From assembly GCA_034002365.1 (NCBI GenBank), contig JAVFAR010000046.1:1-21697 (forward strand): 21,697 bases of DNA. Direction: 5' to 3'. Under the pieces are notes generated by a model. That model saw only the letters and a list, made by a program, of their open reading frames with translations, did no database searches and was not told where the DNA came from. This DNA is from Trichloromonas sp034002365. Lineage in GTDB: Bacteria > Desulfobacterota > Desulfuromonadia > Desulfuromonadales > Trichloromonadaceae. This document shows positions 6,502-14,166 of the stretch, piece after piece (the stretch's first letter is position 1; each line of letters begins with the position of its first letter). Made by a program: the position numbers and the translations under genes.

Positions 6502-7566
6502 TTAACAGGCTTGCGAATCCCGACGGAACAGGCTCCAGGCGAAGATGAAAATAAAGCCGGAAAGTACCGCCACCTTGCCGTACAGCGGCACCCCGGCGGC
6601 GGTCGCGGTCAGTCCCCAGGATTGGGCGACGGCGCCGCCGACGAACATGCCCATCACCACCAGTCCGGCATCGGCATCCCCCTCCCCGGCCTTGATCAGC
6701 TGCCGGAAGGGACAGCCGCCGATCAGCACCGAAAGCCAGCCGACCAGGGCCATGCCGAAAAAGCTCCAGAGCTGGTCCGTATGGGCCCCGGGCTGGCCGT
6801 AAAAACCAAGGCGGAAGCCGCCGGTTCCGAGGTTGACCAGCACCGCGCTCAGGGCGAAGGCCAACAGCCCGTAGAGCAGCGGCGACCGACGGCCGAGGAG
6901 CAAGGCATCGCGCAGGGCGCCGGTCACACAGAGCCGGCTGCGCTGGGCCAGCCCGCCGAGAAGCAGCCCGACGGCCAGGGAAACGGAGCGGGGCGCATGG
7001 GCCGTGGCGCTCCCCCCGGCCGACGTCAGCAGAAAGCCGGGGCCGGTCAGCAGAAAGATCAGCAGCAGCAGAAACAGGGCCGGAATGAGCAGACCGCTCC
7101 CGCGGCGGGGTTGTGCCGGGGCCAGGCGCACTTCATCGACCATTGTCCGCAGCCCCCCCCAAACCCCGGCAAAGAGCCCGGCGAAGCCGGACAGGGCGGT
7201 GAGGTCGCCGGCGCCCAGACGCAGAAAAAGTTTGATCGGGCAGCCGATGAAGACGGCGCAACCGACCATCAGGAAAATCCCGCCGAAGAACCGGGGGAGC
7301 GGATCGCTTCCCCCCCGGGAACGGAATTCGCGAAACAGAAGAGAGCTGGCCAGGGCGCCGAGGACAAAGCCGATCAGCTCCGGGCGCAGATAGCGCATGC
7401 GCTCGTTGTCGTGCAGGCCCAGGGCGCCGGCGCTGTTTTCCAGAAAACAGGAAACGCAGATGCCGGAGTTTTCCGGGTTTCCCCAGACGGCGAGAAGCGC
7501 GCCGAGGACGCCGAGAGCCAATCCGGCGGATATCACCAGCCACAGATGGCGGTCGCGCAGGTTCAT
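6502..7566 (-). CDS. YedE-type membrane protein (selenium metabolism YedE/FdhT-like)
   Basis: A 354-residue polytopic inner-membrane protein of the YeeE/YedE family, with roughly nine or ten hydrophobic segments. It has WGNPENSGICVSCFLENSAGALGLH (C37, C40) near the N-terminus, GCAVFIGCP (C103, C109) and a later IGGCPFRQL. The GNPxNxGxCxxCFxxxxAGALGLH pattern is that of the 'selenium metabolism YedE/FdhT' group, thought to move sulfur or selenium compounds. Genomic partners of that group often include a TusA-like YedF protein, which is absent here. The ATG at 7566 lies just after the TPR gene stop (TAG-CC-ATG), so the two are translationally linked; a GTG four codons earlier would overlap the TPR gene. 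It is the last gene of the envelope series. Confidence 0.86.
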   Translation of the reverse strand: MNLRDRHLWLVISAGLALGVLGALLAVWGNPENSGICVSCFLENSAGALGLHDNERMRYLRPELIGFVLGALASSLLFREFRSRGGSDPLPRFFGGIFLMVGCAVFIGCPIKLFLRLGAGDLTALSGFAGLFAGVWGGLRTMVDEVRLAPAQPRRGSGLLIPALFLLLLIFLLTGPGFLLTSAGGSATAHAPRSVSLAVGLLLGGLAQRSRLCVTGALRDALLLGRRSPLLYGLLAFALSAVLVNLGTGGFRLGFYGQPGAHTDQLWSFFGMALVGWLSVLIGGCPFRQLIKAGEGDADAGLVVMGMFVGGAVAQSWGLTATAAGVPLYGKVAVLSGFIFIFAWSLFRRDSQAC

Positions 7567-7568
7567 GG

Positions 7569-8111
7569 CTATTCGCACCCCCCGGCCAGCCGGCTTTGCA
7601 GGTAGTAGACCTCCTTCACCGTCGCCGCCAGGGAGCGGTTGTCGGGGTGAGCCTGAAAGCGCGGCAGGAAGGTCGCCAGCCCCTCTTCCACCAGTTGACG
7701 GATTTCCGTCCGCCGCGTGAAGGGCCCCTGCTCATCGAGATATTCGCCGTTGAGACGCAGCGCCCGGGCATAGTGATGGATGGCCTGGTCCACCCGCCCC
7801 ATCTCGCGCAGGATTTCGGCACGCAGCACCAAAGCAAAGGGGTCGCCGGGATAGGCGCGGGCCAGCTCCTCCAGCTTGAGCAGAGCCGCCTGGGGTTGAC
7901 CGGAGTCTCGCAGCTCGACCACCGGCGCGTAGAGCTCCCGGACAAAAGCGGCCCGGGCCTGCCGCGCCAGTTCCCGCTCCAAGCCCTTGTCCAGGGCGGA
8001 GGACCGCGCCGGACCCTCCCCTTGCGGAGAAAAAGCGAAAAGCGCAACCAGCCCAGCCGTCGCCAGAAACAGCAGCAGCCAAAGCCGGCCGGCGCAGGAA
8101 AGCTTGGCCAT
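7569..8111 (-). CDS. Membrane-anchored TPR protein
   Basis: A 180-residue protein with one N-terminal hydrophobic segment (about 9-27, LWLLLFLATAGLVALFAF) that could be an anchor or an uncleaved signal, followed by a helical periplasmic part. Residues about 75-125 (PQAALLKLEELARAYPGDPFALVLRAEILREMGRVDQAIHHYARAL) look like one to two TPR units for protein-protein contact. The frame continues far upstream in arginine-rich shadow sequence, so the ATG at 8111 is chosen because it begins the membrane segment; its ribosome site is weak. It lies 5 bases after the PhnD-like gene and is coupled to YedE. Partner unknown. Confidence 0.8.
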   Translation of the reverse strand: MAKLSCAGRLWLLLFLATAGLVALFAFSPQGEGPARSSALDKGLERELARQARAAFVRELYAPVVELRDSGQPQAALLKLEELARAYPGDPFALVLRAEILREMGRVDQAIHHYARALRLNGEYLDEQGPFTRRTEIRQLVEEGLATFLPRFQAHPDNRSLAATVKEVYYLQSRLAGGCE

Positions 8112-8116
8112 GAATC

Positions 8117-9013
8117 TCAGTAACTCTGATAGGGGGGCATGTTGGCCCGCCGCGCCATCTCGCGCAGGCCGTCGTAGTCGCTGTCGAGCAGATCCTCGAA
8201 ACCTTCGGCCCAGGAGGTCTTCAGCACCTTGAGCCGTTCGCCGTCCACTTCGGCGGTATCCTCGGGGCCCAGGTCGAGCAGGGCCGCCTTGATCTTGGCG
8301 AAAAGCGCGGGATCGAGATCGGCGGCGGCGCCGAAGGTACAATAGGGATAGGTCGCGCTCTGCGCCAGAATGGTGAAATCGTCGGCTTCGATCTTCCCTT
8401 CCCGGGTCATCTCCTCGAGGTCGAGAACGGGGGCGGCGGCTACGTCGAAATCACCGAAATAGACGGCGTAAACGAGCTTTTCGTGCTTGAAGGCGCCCGG
8501 CGGGATGGCGTAATAGGCCAGATCCCGCTCGGGGTCGATCCCGGCGGCAAGCATCAGATCGTACTGGGCGAGATAGCCGGAAGGAGCCATCATCGGCCCG
8601 AAGATCAGGCGCTTGCCCTTGATATCCTCGATCTTCTCGATACCGCTTCCCTTGCGGGCGATGAGCGCCCCCGCCGTGTGCGTCCCGAAGGCGCCGCGCT
8701 TTTCGGCGGCCAGCAGCTTGAGGCCGACCGCCTCCTTGAGAATGATGTAGAGCAGGGAATTGGTGTGCACCAAAGCGAATTCCCCCGCCTTCATCCGCTC
8801 TTCGAACTCGTGGGTATCGGCCACCACCGTTTCGAACTCGGCCCCGGTCTTTTCCGAAAGATAGCTGGAGATGGGGGCGAAACGCTGATAGGTCTCACGC
8901 TCGTTATTGCAGTTCATGTAGCCGATCTTCAGCTTCGGGCGCTCGCCGAGACGGTCGCAGCCGGGCAGGAAAAAAAGCGGCAGAAGGAGCAAAAGCAAGA
9001 AACGTCGGGTCAT
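8117..9013 (-). CDS. PhnD-like periplasmic substrate-binding lipoprotein
   Basis: A 298-residue protein starting MTRRFLLLLLLPLFFLPGCD, a lipoprotein signal with lipobox LPGC and lipidated C19. The mature part has the PhnD/SsuA-type fold signatures: LKIGYMNCNNERETYQRFAPISSYLSEKTG, then FALVHTNSLLY, a GALIARKGSGIEKIEDIKGKRLIFGPMMAPSGYLAQYDL core and FDVAAAPVLDLE. Proteins of this family bind phosphonate, phosphite or other oxyanions, or serve as sensor subunits. No ABC permease or ATPase gene is near, so a role as a sensor or binding partner within this envelope series is as likely as transport. The ATG at 9013 fits the signal peptide. Confidence 0.87.
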   Translation of the reverse strand: MTRRFLLLLLLPLFFLPGCDRLGERPKLKIGYMNCNNERETYQRFAPISSYLSEKTGAEFETVVADTHEFEERMKAGEFALVHTNSLLYIILKEAVGLKLLAAEKRGAFGTHTAGALIARKGSGIEKIEDIKGKRLIFGPMMAPSGYLAQYDLMLAAGIDPERDLAYYAIPPGAFKHEKLVYAVYFGDFDVAAAPVLDLEEMTREGKIEADDFTILAQSATYPYCTFGAAADLDPALFAKIKAALLDLGPEDTAEVDGERLKVLKTSWAEGFEDLLDSDYDGLREMARRANMPPYQSY

Positions 9014-9060
9014 GAATGTCGTTCCCAAAAAAGAAAAAAGTTCCGTGGATTGCGGATCAT
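9010..9060 (-). CDS. Possible 16-codon leader peptide before the PhnD-like gene (doubtful)
   Basis: In the 75-base gap before the PhnD-like gene an ATG at 9060 opens MIRNPRNFFLFWERHS, whose TGA overlaps the next gene's ATG as ATGA. A GGGGGG tract precedes it at suitable spacing. This could be a coupling leader, but a chance frame is quite possible. Confidence 0.15.
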   Translation of the reverse strand: MIRNPRNFFLFWERHS

Positions 9061-9088
9061 GGAATACCCCCCGTTTGCTCAGCCGCAG

Positions 9089-10150
9089 TCAGGGCTGAGG
9101 GTCGCCGGCATCCACCGCCCCCACTCCCGGCCGGTCGGCGCCGTCGCGGATCAATCCGGCGATTTCCGCTGAGTCGAGACTCCCCCAGGCGTTGCCCCGG
9201 GCGTCGATCTCCCCTTTTCCATCGTTGACCAGCGCGTATTCGCCGTTGCCGGCGAGATGATTATCCCGCAGGACCCCAGCCGCCTCCCGGCAGAGGATCC
9301 CGGCGCGACCGTTGCCGGTAATCCGGTTGCGACTTACCACCGTGTCCGAATTTTCAAGAAGAATGCCATGTTCGCTGTTGTCGAGTAATTCACTGTCGAG
9401 CAATGTGCCCTTGGAACCTTGCAGATAGATGCCCTTGCGGTTGCCGACGATACGGAGACGGCTCCCGTCCAGGGTCGAATCCCGCAGGTTGATGCCGTTG
9501 ATCAGGTTGCCGGTGACCTCGCCGTCTTCGGCGGTCAGCTCGCTGTAGACGCAGCGCAGCCCCCAATGGTTGTCACGGATCACGAAATTTTTCAGCAGCA
9601 CCCGCGAGTCGCGGAACTGGATGCCGTTGAAATTGTCCCGCACCACACAGTCATTGATGGATACCGTCGCTTCCTGGAACTGCATCCCCCGCACATTGCG
9701 GACAAACTCGCAATGGCTGACGACGGCATCGGAAAAGTGGGAATGAAAACCCCGATAGGCGTATTCGACCCGGCAATGGGAAAAACGGTTTTCCTCCATG
9801 GCGGCCATCATATTGACCGCTCCCCAGTCGCCGGGAACGGGACGAGCCTCGGCGCTGGTAAAAAGAATCGGGGCTTCGGCGGCTCCCTCCGCCTTCAAGA
9901 CCCCCTGAATGAAAATTTCGTTCTCACCGATACCGTCGCCGTTGCTGTCGAAACGGGTGAAGCGGACGCGGGTGCCGGGACGTATTTCCAACGACACCCC
10001 GGCGGGAATGGTCAGAATTCCGTCTATGAGAATGTCGCCGCTCCAGACCGTATCCTGCCACAGGCTCTGCTCGCCGCGATATTCCGTTTCGGCAACCGCC
10101 CATCCCGGCAACAACAGCAGCAGAAGGAAAAAGCCCAAGCGACGGCTCAT
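9089..10150 (-). CDS. Exported right-handed beta-helix protein (NosD-like)
   Basis: A 353-residue protein with a Sec signal peptide (MSRRLGFFLLLLLLPGWAVA, cleavage likely after AVA) and a long series of 22-25-residue parallel beta-helix coils: repeated units such as RDNHWGLRCVYSE, NLINGINLRDST, NRKGIYLQGSK, NSEHGILLENSD and NGRAGILC. A DSNGDGIGENE loop (about 68-78) resembles a calcium-binding turn, and a GNAWG turn near the C-terminus recalls NosD/CASH proteins. NosD helps mature the copper site of N2O reductase, but no nos genes are present, so the ligand is unknown. The start overlaps the previous gene's stop (ATGA). Confidence 0.86.
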   Translation of the reverse strand: MSRRLGFFLLLLLLPGWAVAETEYRGEQSLWQDTVWSGDILIDGILTIPAGVSLEIRPGTRVRFTRFDSNGDGIGENEIFIQGVLKAEGAAEAPILFTSAEARPVPGDWGAVNMMAAMEENRFSHCRVEYAYRGFHSHFSDAVVSHCEFVRNVRGMQFQEATVSINDCVVRDNFNGIQFRDSRVLLKNFVIRDNHWGLRCVYSELTAEDGEVTGNLINGINLRDSTLDGSRLRIVGNRKGIYLQGSKGTLLDSELLDNSEHGILLENSDTVVSRNRITGNGRAGILCREAAGVLRDNHLAGNGEYALVNDGKGEIDARGNAWGSLDSAEIAGLIRDGADRPGVGAVDAGDPQP

Positions 10151-10968
10151 CGGGCGGCCTCCGCGGGCCGGGACAGAATCCGCAGATCCTCGCGATTGCC
10201 TCGCGCCTGGGACGGATCCCCGGCCAGGCCGCGATCGTAAAGGGCCAGCCCGAGATCGTTGCCGCTTACCCGGTTGCCCGTCAGCAGCGGGCGGCTGTCG
10301 GCGTCGGCGAAAATCCCCTCTTCGGCCTGATCGAGAATCTCGTTGCCGGCAATCTCCGGGGTAGAGCCGCGCCAGCAGAAGATCCCCCCCTCCCCTTTTT
10401 CGATGCGGTTGCCGAGGATGCGCGGGGCGCTTTCCTGCTGGGCGATGATGCCGTAACGGTTACCGGTGAAGAGATTGGCGCGGATCTCCGGCGACGAGGC
10501 GATGCACAGTATCCCGGTCTCGGCCCGCTCGATGCGCGCGCCGACGATTTTGCCGCCTTCGGCCCCGGTCAGGGTGATCCCGGCCCAGGCCGGCTGCTCG
10601 GGGCTTCCCGGCGTCAGCGGAATAAAGCGGACCGGCCGTCGCGCCGTCCCGTGAATGTCGAGACGCCCGCGCACCAGCAGTTCGGTTAAAGAAGAGAGAT
10701 ATTCCGGGTCGATCTGCGTCCCCTCGGCGGAACGGACATAGACCGTCGTCCCCGGGCGCAGCTCCAGTACCGCCCCCGGAACCACATGCACATCATCGGC
10801 GAGATGGACTTCCCCGCGCAGCACCCGGTGCCCGGTGACGACACCGGAAAGGACCGGCAGGCGCTCCAGCTCCGCCGCCGAGGGGGAAACCGGAGCGGGA
10901 GCCGCGACGCATCCGGCAAGGAGCCCGCAAGCGAGAAACAGCGCGAGGAAGGGAAACTTCAGATCCAT
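10147..10968 (-). CDS. Beta-helix lipoprotein (NosD-like)
   Basis: A 273-residue protein starting MDLKFPFLALFLACGLLAGC with lipobox LAGC (C20), followed by a short right-handed beta-helix. Coils seen include ERAETGILCIASS, NLFTGNRYGIIAQQES, NRIEKGEGGIFCWRGS, NEILDQAEEGIFADADS and NRVSGNDLGLALYD. The N-terminal part (GEVHLADDVHVVPGAVLELRPGTTVYV) closely resembles the corresponding part of the next gene's protein, so the two look like diverged paralogues, one lipid-anchored and one free. The ATG at 10968 has GGGAG before it and overlaps the previous gene by 10 bases; it overlaps the next by 4. The frame also stays open upstream, but that part is a shadow. Confidence 0.84.
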   Translation of the reverse strand: MDLKFPFLALFLACGLLAGCVAAPAPVSPSAAELERLPVLSGVVTGHRVLRGEVHLADDVHVVPGAVLELRPGTTVYVRSAEGTQIDPEYLSSLTELLVRGRLDIHGTARRPVRFIPLTPGSPEQPAWAGITLTGAEGGKIVGARIERAETGILCIASSPEIRANLFTGNRYGIIAQQESAPRILGNRIEKGEGGIFCWRGSTPEIAGNEILDQAEEGIFADADSRPLLTGNRVSGNDLGLALYDRGLAGDPSQARGNREDLRILSRPAEAAR

Positions 10969-11432
10969 CGTCTCTCCCGCAGGGCGCGGCCGACGACCGC
11001 CGCGGGCTCGGCGCCCCCCTCGACCTCGGCCACCAGTTCCGCGAAAAAATCCTCGCTCAATAAGCCGCCAAGCTTCTTCAGCGCCGCCGGCACCGTGGAA
11101 AATTGCAGATCCGTCAGCACGCGCGGCCCGCTCAGCAGCAGCGGCCCGCCGGGCGCCGCCAGCAGCAGGGTCAGGTCTTCGGCCGCGGATGCGGACAGGG
11201 CCAGATCGAGAGTGGCGGCACGCACCCCGGCGACGGCGGCATCGGGCGCCAGCGCCGTCCGGACCGTTTCCACCCCGGTCTTTTCCTTGACATAGACCAC
11301 CGCCAGTTCGGCCAACAACCGAAAACGCACCCCCTCGGGCACTCCCAGATAGAGCTTGGGGCCGAAACAGGGAACGGCCGATTCGACGCCGAAGAGCAGC
11401 AGAAAAATCATCAGGGGCAGGATGCGTTTCAT
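10959..11432 (-). CDS. Small exported protein, possibly a minimal substrate-binding domain
   Basis: A 157-residue protein with an N-terminal signal sequence (MKRILPLMIFLLLFGVESA). The mature part opens GPKLYLGVPEGVRFRLLAELAVVYVKEKTGVETV, which is like the first lobe of OpuAC/glycine-betaine-type binding proteins, but the protein is only about half their length, so it may be a one-lobe or degenerate version. It is the first gene after the sigma-54 promoter and overlaps the beta-helix lipoprotein gene by 10 bases. I cannot name a ligand; the family link is tentative. Confidence 0.78.
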   Translation of the reverse strand: MKRILPLMIFLLLFGVESAVPCFGPKLYLGVPEGVRFRLLAELAVVYVKEKTGVETVRTALAPDAAVAGVRAATLDLALSASAAEDLTLLLAAPGGPLLLSGPRVLTDLQFSTVPAALKKLGGLLSEDFFAELVAEVEGGAEPAAVVGRALRERRWI

Positions 11433-11473
11433 GATCCGGTTCCGCAGGGGAGAGAAAGGGTCTGGAATGGGAC

Positions 11474-11490
11474 AAGCAAGGGGCGTACCG
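11474..11490 (-). promoter_or_regulatory. Sigma-54 (-24/-12) promoter of the envelope operon
   Basis: On the minus strand CGGTACGCCCCTTGCTT matches the sigma-54 consensus TGGCACG-N4-TTGCWT, with GG and GC separated by exactly 10 bases. It lies in the 75-base gap between the sigma-54 response regulator gene and the exported-protein gene, about 42 bases before that gene's ATG. Transcription would begin near 11464. A direct repeat ACCGGCG (plus strand 11487-11493 and 11501-11507) overlaps its upstream edge. Confidence 0.7.
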
Positions 11491-11507
11491 GCGGAAAAGA
11501 ACCGGCG

Positions 11508-12872
11508 TCAGTCGAGCATGCGGTATTTTTCCATCTTGTAGCGCAAGGTGGTGCGTTTGATCCCCAGGATCTCCGCCGCCCGGGTCTGGGAACCCTTCTC
11601 CCGGGCCAGGGTTTGCAGGATCAGCTGGCGTTCGAGATCTTCGAGGATCTCGGTGAGGGAACCGCCGCTTTCCGGCAGTTCCAGGCAGATCTGCGCCGGA
11701 CCGGCGATCCCCTGGGGGAGATCGCGGGGGGTGACGGTATCCCCCTTGCACAGGACCACGGCCCGCTCCAGGGCGTTCTGCAGCTCGCGCACATTCCCCG
11801 GCCAGTCGTGAGTGAGCAGGCAGCCGAGGGCCCGGGGGGCGATGGCGCGCACCGGCCGCCCCGTCTCGCGGGCGTACTTGGCGAGAAAATGGCGGGCCAG
11901 GGGCTCGATGTCCTCGCGCCGGTCGCGCAGGGGGGGGAGTTCGATATTGACGACGTTGAGGCGATAGTAGAGATCTTCCCGGAAACGCCCCTGGCGGACC
12001 TCCTCGGCCAGATTCTTGTTGGTCGCCGCCACCAGACGCACATCACTGTGGATGGTGCGGGTGCCGCCGACCCGCTCGAATTCGTGTTCCTGAATGACCC
12101 GCAGCAGCTTGACCTGGGCCGCCAGGGACATCTCCCCGACCTCGTCGATGAAGAGCGTCCCCTGATGGGCCAGTTCGAAACGCCCCTTCTTGGTGGCCAG
12201 GGCGCCGGTGAAGGCCCCCTTTTCATGGCCGAAGAGCTCGCTTTCGAGCACCCCCTCGGATAAAGCGGCGCAGTTGAGAACGATGAAGGGCTGATCCTTA
12301 CGCGGCGACTGACGATGGATGGAGCGGGCGATGAGCTCCTTGCCCGTTCCCGACTCCCCCGTGACCAGGACATTGGCGGTGCTGTCCGCCACCGAACGGA
12401 CGGTGTCGAAAACCCGGGCCATGGCCTGGGAATCGCCGACAATGCCGGAAGCCTGCCAGCGCTCCCGCAGTTCTTCGTGGAGATAGCGGTTTTCCGCCAG
12501 CAGCCGCTCCCGTTCCAGGGCCTGGGCGATGGTCAGCTTGATTTCGTCGCTCTCGAAGGGTTTGGTGATGTAGTCGTAGGCGCCCAGACGCAGGGCCTGC
12601 ACCGCGCTTTCCACCGTGCCGTAGGCGGTGATCACCAGCACCGGCAGGGCCGGATCGAAGGCCTTGATCTCCGCCAGCAGCTCCAGCCCGTTCATCCCCG
12701 GCATCTGCATGTCGGTGATGACCAGGTCGAAACTTTCGGCGGCGATCCGGCTCAGGGCTTCGGCCCCGGAACCGGCCGCCTCGGCCTGGTAACCTTCCTT
12801 GGCCAGCACCCGCGCCAGCACCTTGCGCAACCCCTCTTCGTCGTCGACGATCAGAATCTTCCCGGAAAACAT
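11508..12872 (-). CDS. NtrC-family sigma-54 response regulator
   Basis: A 454-residue transcription activator with three domains. The receiver (about 1-120) has acidic pocket D10/D11, phosphorylation site D54 (VITDMQMPG) and K104 (YITKPF). The AAA+ domain (about 140-370) has Walker A GESGTGKE (172-179), the sigma-54 contact loop GAFTGA (219-224) and Walker B LFIDEVGEM. A Fis-type helix-turn-helix ends the protein (TRAAEILGIKRTTLRYKMEKYRMLD). It lies 3 bases after the diguanylate cyclase gene, with AAGGA as ribosome site. No histidine kinase is next to it, so its phosphodonor is unknown. The sigma-54 promoter just downstream suggests it drives the envelope operon, and perhaps the peptide cassette by read-through. 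Confidence 0.95.
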   Translation of the reverse strand: MFSGKILIVDDEEGLRKVLARVLAKEGYQAEAAGSGAEALSRIAAESFDLVITDMQMPGMNGLELLAEIKAFDPALPVLVITAYGTVESAVQALRLGAYDYITKPFESDEIKLTIAQALERERLLAENRYLHEELRERWQASGIVGDSQAMARVFDTVRSVADSTANVLVTGESGTGKELIARSIHRQSPRKDQPFIVLNCAALSEGVLESELFGHEKGAFTGALATKKGRFELAHQGTLFIDEVGEMSLAAQVKLLRVIQEHEFERVGGTRTIHSDVRLVAATNKNLAEEVRQGRFREDLYYRLNVVNIELPPLRDRREDIEPLARHFLAKYARETGRPVRAIAPRALGCLLTHDWPGNVRELQNALERAVVLCKGDTVTPRDLPQGIAGPAQICLELPESGGSLTEILEDLERQLILQTLAREKGSQTRAAEILGIKRTTLRYKMEKYRMLD

Positions 12873-12875
12873 CCG

Positions 12876-13931
12876 TCAGTCCTTGCCGTGCCGATGATAA
12901 ACCCGGTTCTTGCCTTCGCGCTTGGCCTGGTACAAGAGTGTATCGGCCACCTGCAGCAGGGCGTCGCGGTCCTGGCCGTCCCGGGGATAGGCGGCGACAC
13001 CGACGCTGACCGTCACTCCCTGCGGGAGCTCCCCGTTGAGATAACGGGGGGACTTTTCCTCGATCTCCCGCCGGGCCCGCTCGGCGGCGGTCAGGGCCAG
13101 ATCAATGTCGGTTTCGGGGAGAATGACGACAAATTCCTCGCCGCCATAGCGAAAGACCATATCGCTCTCGCGCATGGCGGAGCGCAGGATCTCGGCGACG
13201 GCAAGCAGGGCGCGATCCCCCTTGAGATGGCCATAACGATCGTTGAACGCCTTGAAATTGTCCACGTCGAACATGAGCAACGTCATGGGTTTGGCGTAAC
13301 GGCGGGCGCGCATGAGCTCGTCCTTGAGCATCAGGCGGAACTGGCGGTGGTTGTAGAGGCCGGTGAGGCCGTCGGTCACCGCCAGGTGCTGGGTGCGCTG
13401 ATGCAGGCAGGCGTTATCGATGCTCATGGCGGCGAAGGAAGCCAGAATCGACAGCACCTTGAGCCGGTTGGAGGCGAATTGGCGGGGGGCGAAATCATCG
13501 AGGCAGATGAGCCCAACCACCTTGTTCTGGATTTTCAGGGGAATGGCGACGAGGGCGCGAATCCCCTCCTGCAGGATCAGGGCATCGCCGCAACAGAATC
13601 CGCCTTGGACATCCTCGATGATAAAGAGCTCCCCTTCCTCGAGAACCTGGTGGACAAGGGAACCTTCCTTCACCGGCCAGCGGAAACGCTGCAAAAAATT
13701 ATCACTGAGGCCGACGTGGGCATGGAGAGAGAGCTGCCCCAGGGGCTCGTCGTAAAGAGCGACGCTGCCGGCGGGCATATCCATGACGGCCATGGCGCTG
13801 TAGAGGATATTCTGCAACACCTCATCAAGGTCCAGGGAAGAAACAACGACCTGGGCCACGGAAAGCACATCCTTGAGATCCTTGAGTTCTTCCTGAACAC
13901 GGTCGGGGCGGCGGGGATCGTCGGCAGACAT
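12876..13931 (-). CDS. GAF-GGDEF diguanylate cyclase
   Basis: A 351-residue soluble protein with an N-terminal GAF sensory domain (about 20-175) and a C-terminal GGDEF domain (about 183-345). The catalytic site is RYGGEEF (GGEEF 263-267), the active form of the motif, and RESD at 254-257 is an inhibitory I-site exactly five residues before it, so c-di-GMP product feedback is expected. The GAF domain contains two neighbouring cysteines (GGFCCGD, C113/C114). The ATG at 13931 starts MSADDPRRPD; an ATG three codons earlier and a GTG further upstream are alternatives, none with a clear ribosome site. It is co-transcribed with the response regulator. Confidence 0.92.
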   Translation of the reverse strand: MSADDPRRPDRVQEELKDLKDVLSVAQVVVSSLDLDEVLQNILYSAMAVMDMPAGSVALYDEPLGQLSLHAHVGLSDNFLQRFRWPVKEGSLVHQVLEEGELFIIEDVQGGFCCGDALILQEGIRALVAIPLKIQNKVVGLICLDDFAPRQFASNRLKVLSILASFAAMSIDNACLHQRTQHLAVTDGLTGLYNHRQFRLMLKDELMRARRYAKPMTLLMFDVDNFKAFNDRYGHLKGDRALLAVAEILRSAMRESDMVFRYGGEEFVVILPETDIDLALTAAERARREIEEKSPRYLNGELPQGVTVSVGVAAYPRDGQDRDALLQVADTLLYQAKREGKNRVYHRHGKD

Positions 13932-14110
13932 GGAAGGCATCCGGGCAAGGGCTGGAAAATCATTGCAGAGAACAGTTAATCCATAGGGTACAACTACCAC
14001 AGCCGACGGATTTCTGTAAAGGACTAAGCAGGCTTAACAGGGAAAGCGGCTACAGGATTACAGGCGACGGGCAGGTTCCATTAATTTTACCCAAAACAGA
14101 CCCTAGGCGA

Positions 14111-14139
14111 TTGACAGATACAGGATATTGTGGTTTAAA
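14111..14139 (+). promoter_or_regulatory. Sigma-70 promoter of nrdJ
   Basis: TTGACA (14111-14116), a 17-base spacer and TTTAAA (14134-14139; TTAAAT one base on is also possible) give a consensus -35 and a fair -10. Transcription would begin near 14146, leaving about 70 bases of leader before the nrdJ ATG. Confidence 0.7.
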
Positions 14140-14166
14140 TTTCGCCCGACACACAATATAGCATAA
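14118..14166 (+). promoter_or_regulatory. Two NrdR-box-like repressor sites over the nrdJ promoter
   Basis: The NrdR box consensus is ACACWATATATWGTGT. Site 1 (14118-14133, ATACAGGATATTGTGG) matches the right half in 7 of 8 positions and lies between -35 and -10. Site 2 (14151-14166, ACACAATATAGCATAA) matches the left half perfectly and covers the transcription start. They are 33 bases apart, about three helical turns, which is how paired NrdR boxes are usually placed. The other half of each site is poor. Confidence 0.6.

Noticed and set aside
5142..7605. Long plus-strand frames over the radical SAM and YedE genes.
   Set aside because: Antisense shadows; the true proteins with Cys motifs and membrane segments are on the minus strand.
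10147..11751. A single 534-codon frame that includes the beta-helix lipoprotein.
   Set aside because: Its first half runs through the regulator and exported-protein genes in the wrong frame; the real start is the lipoprotein ATG at 10968.
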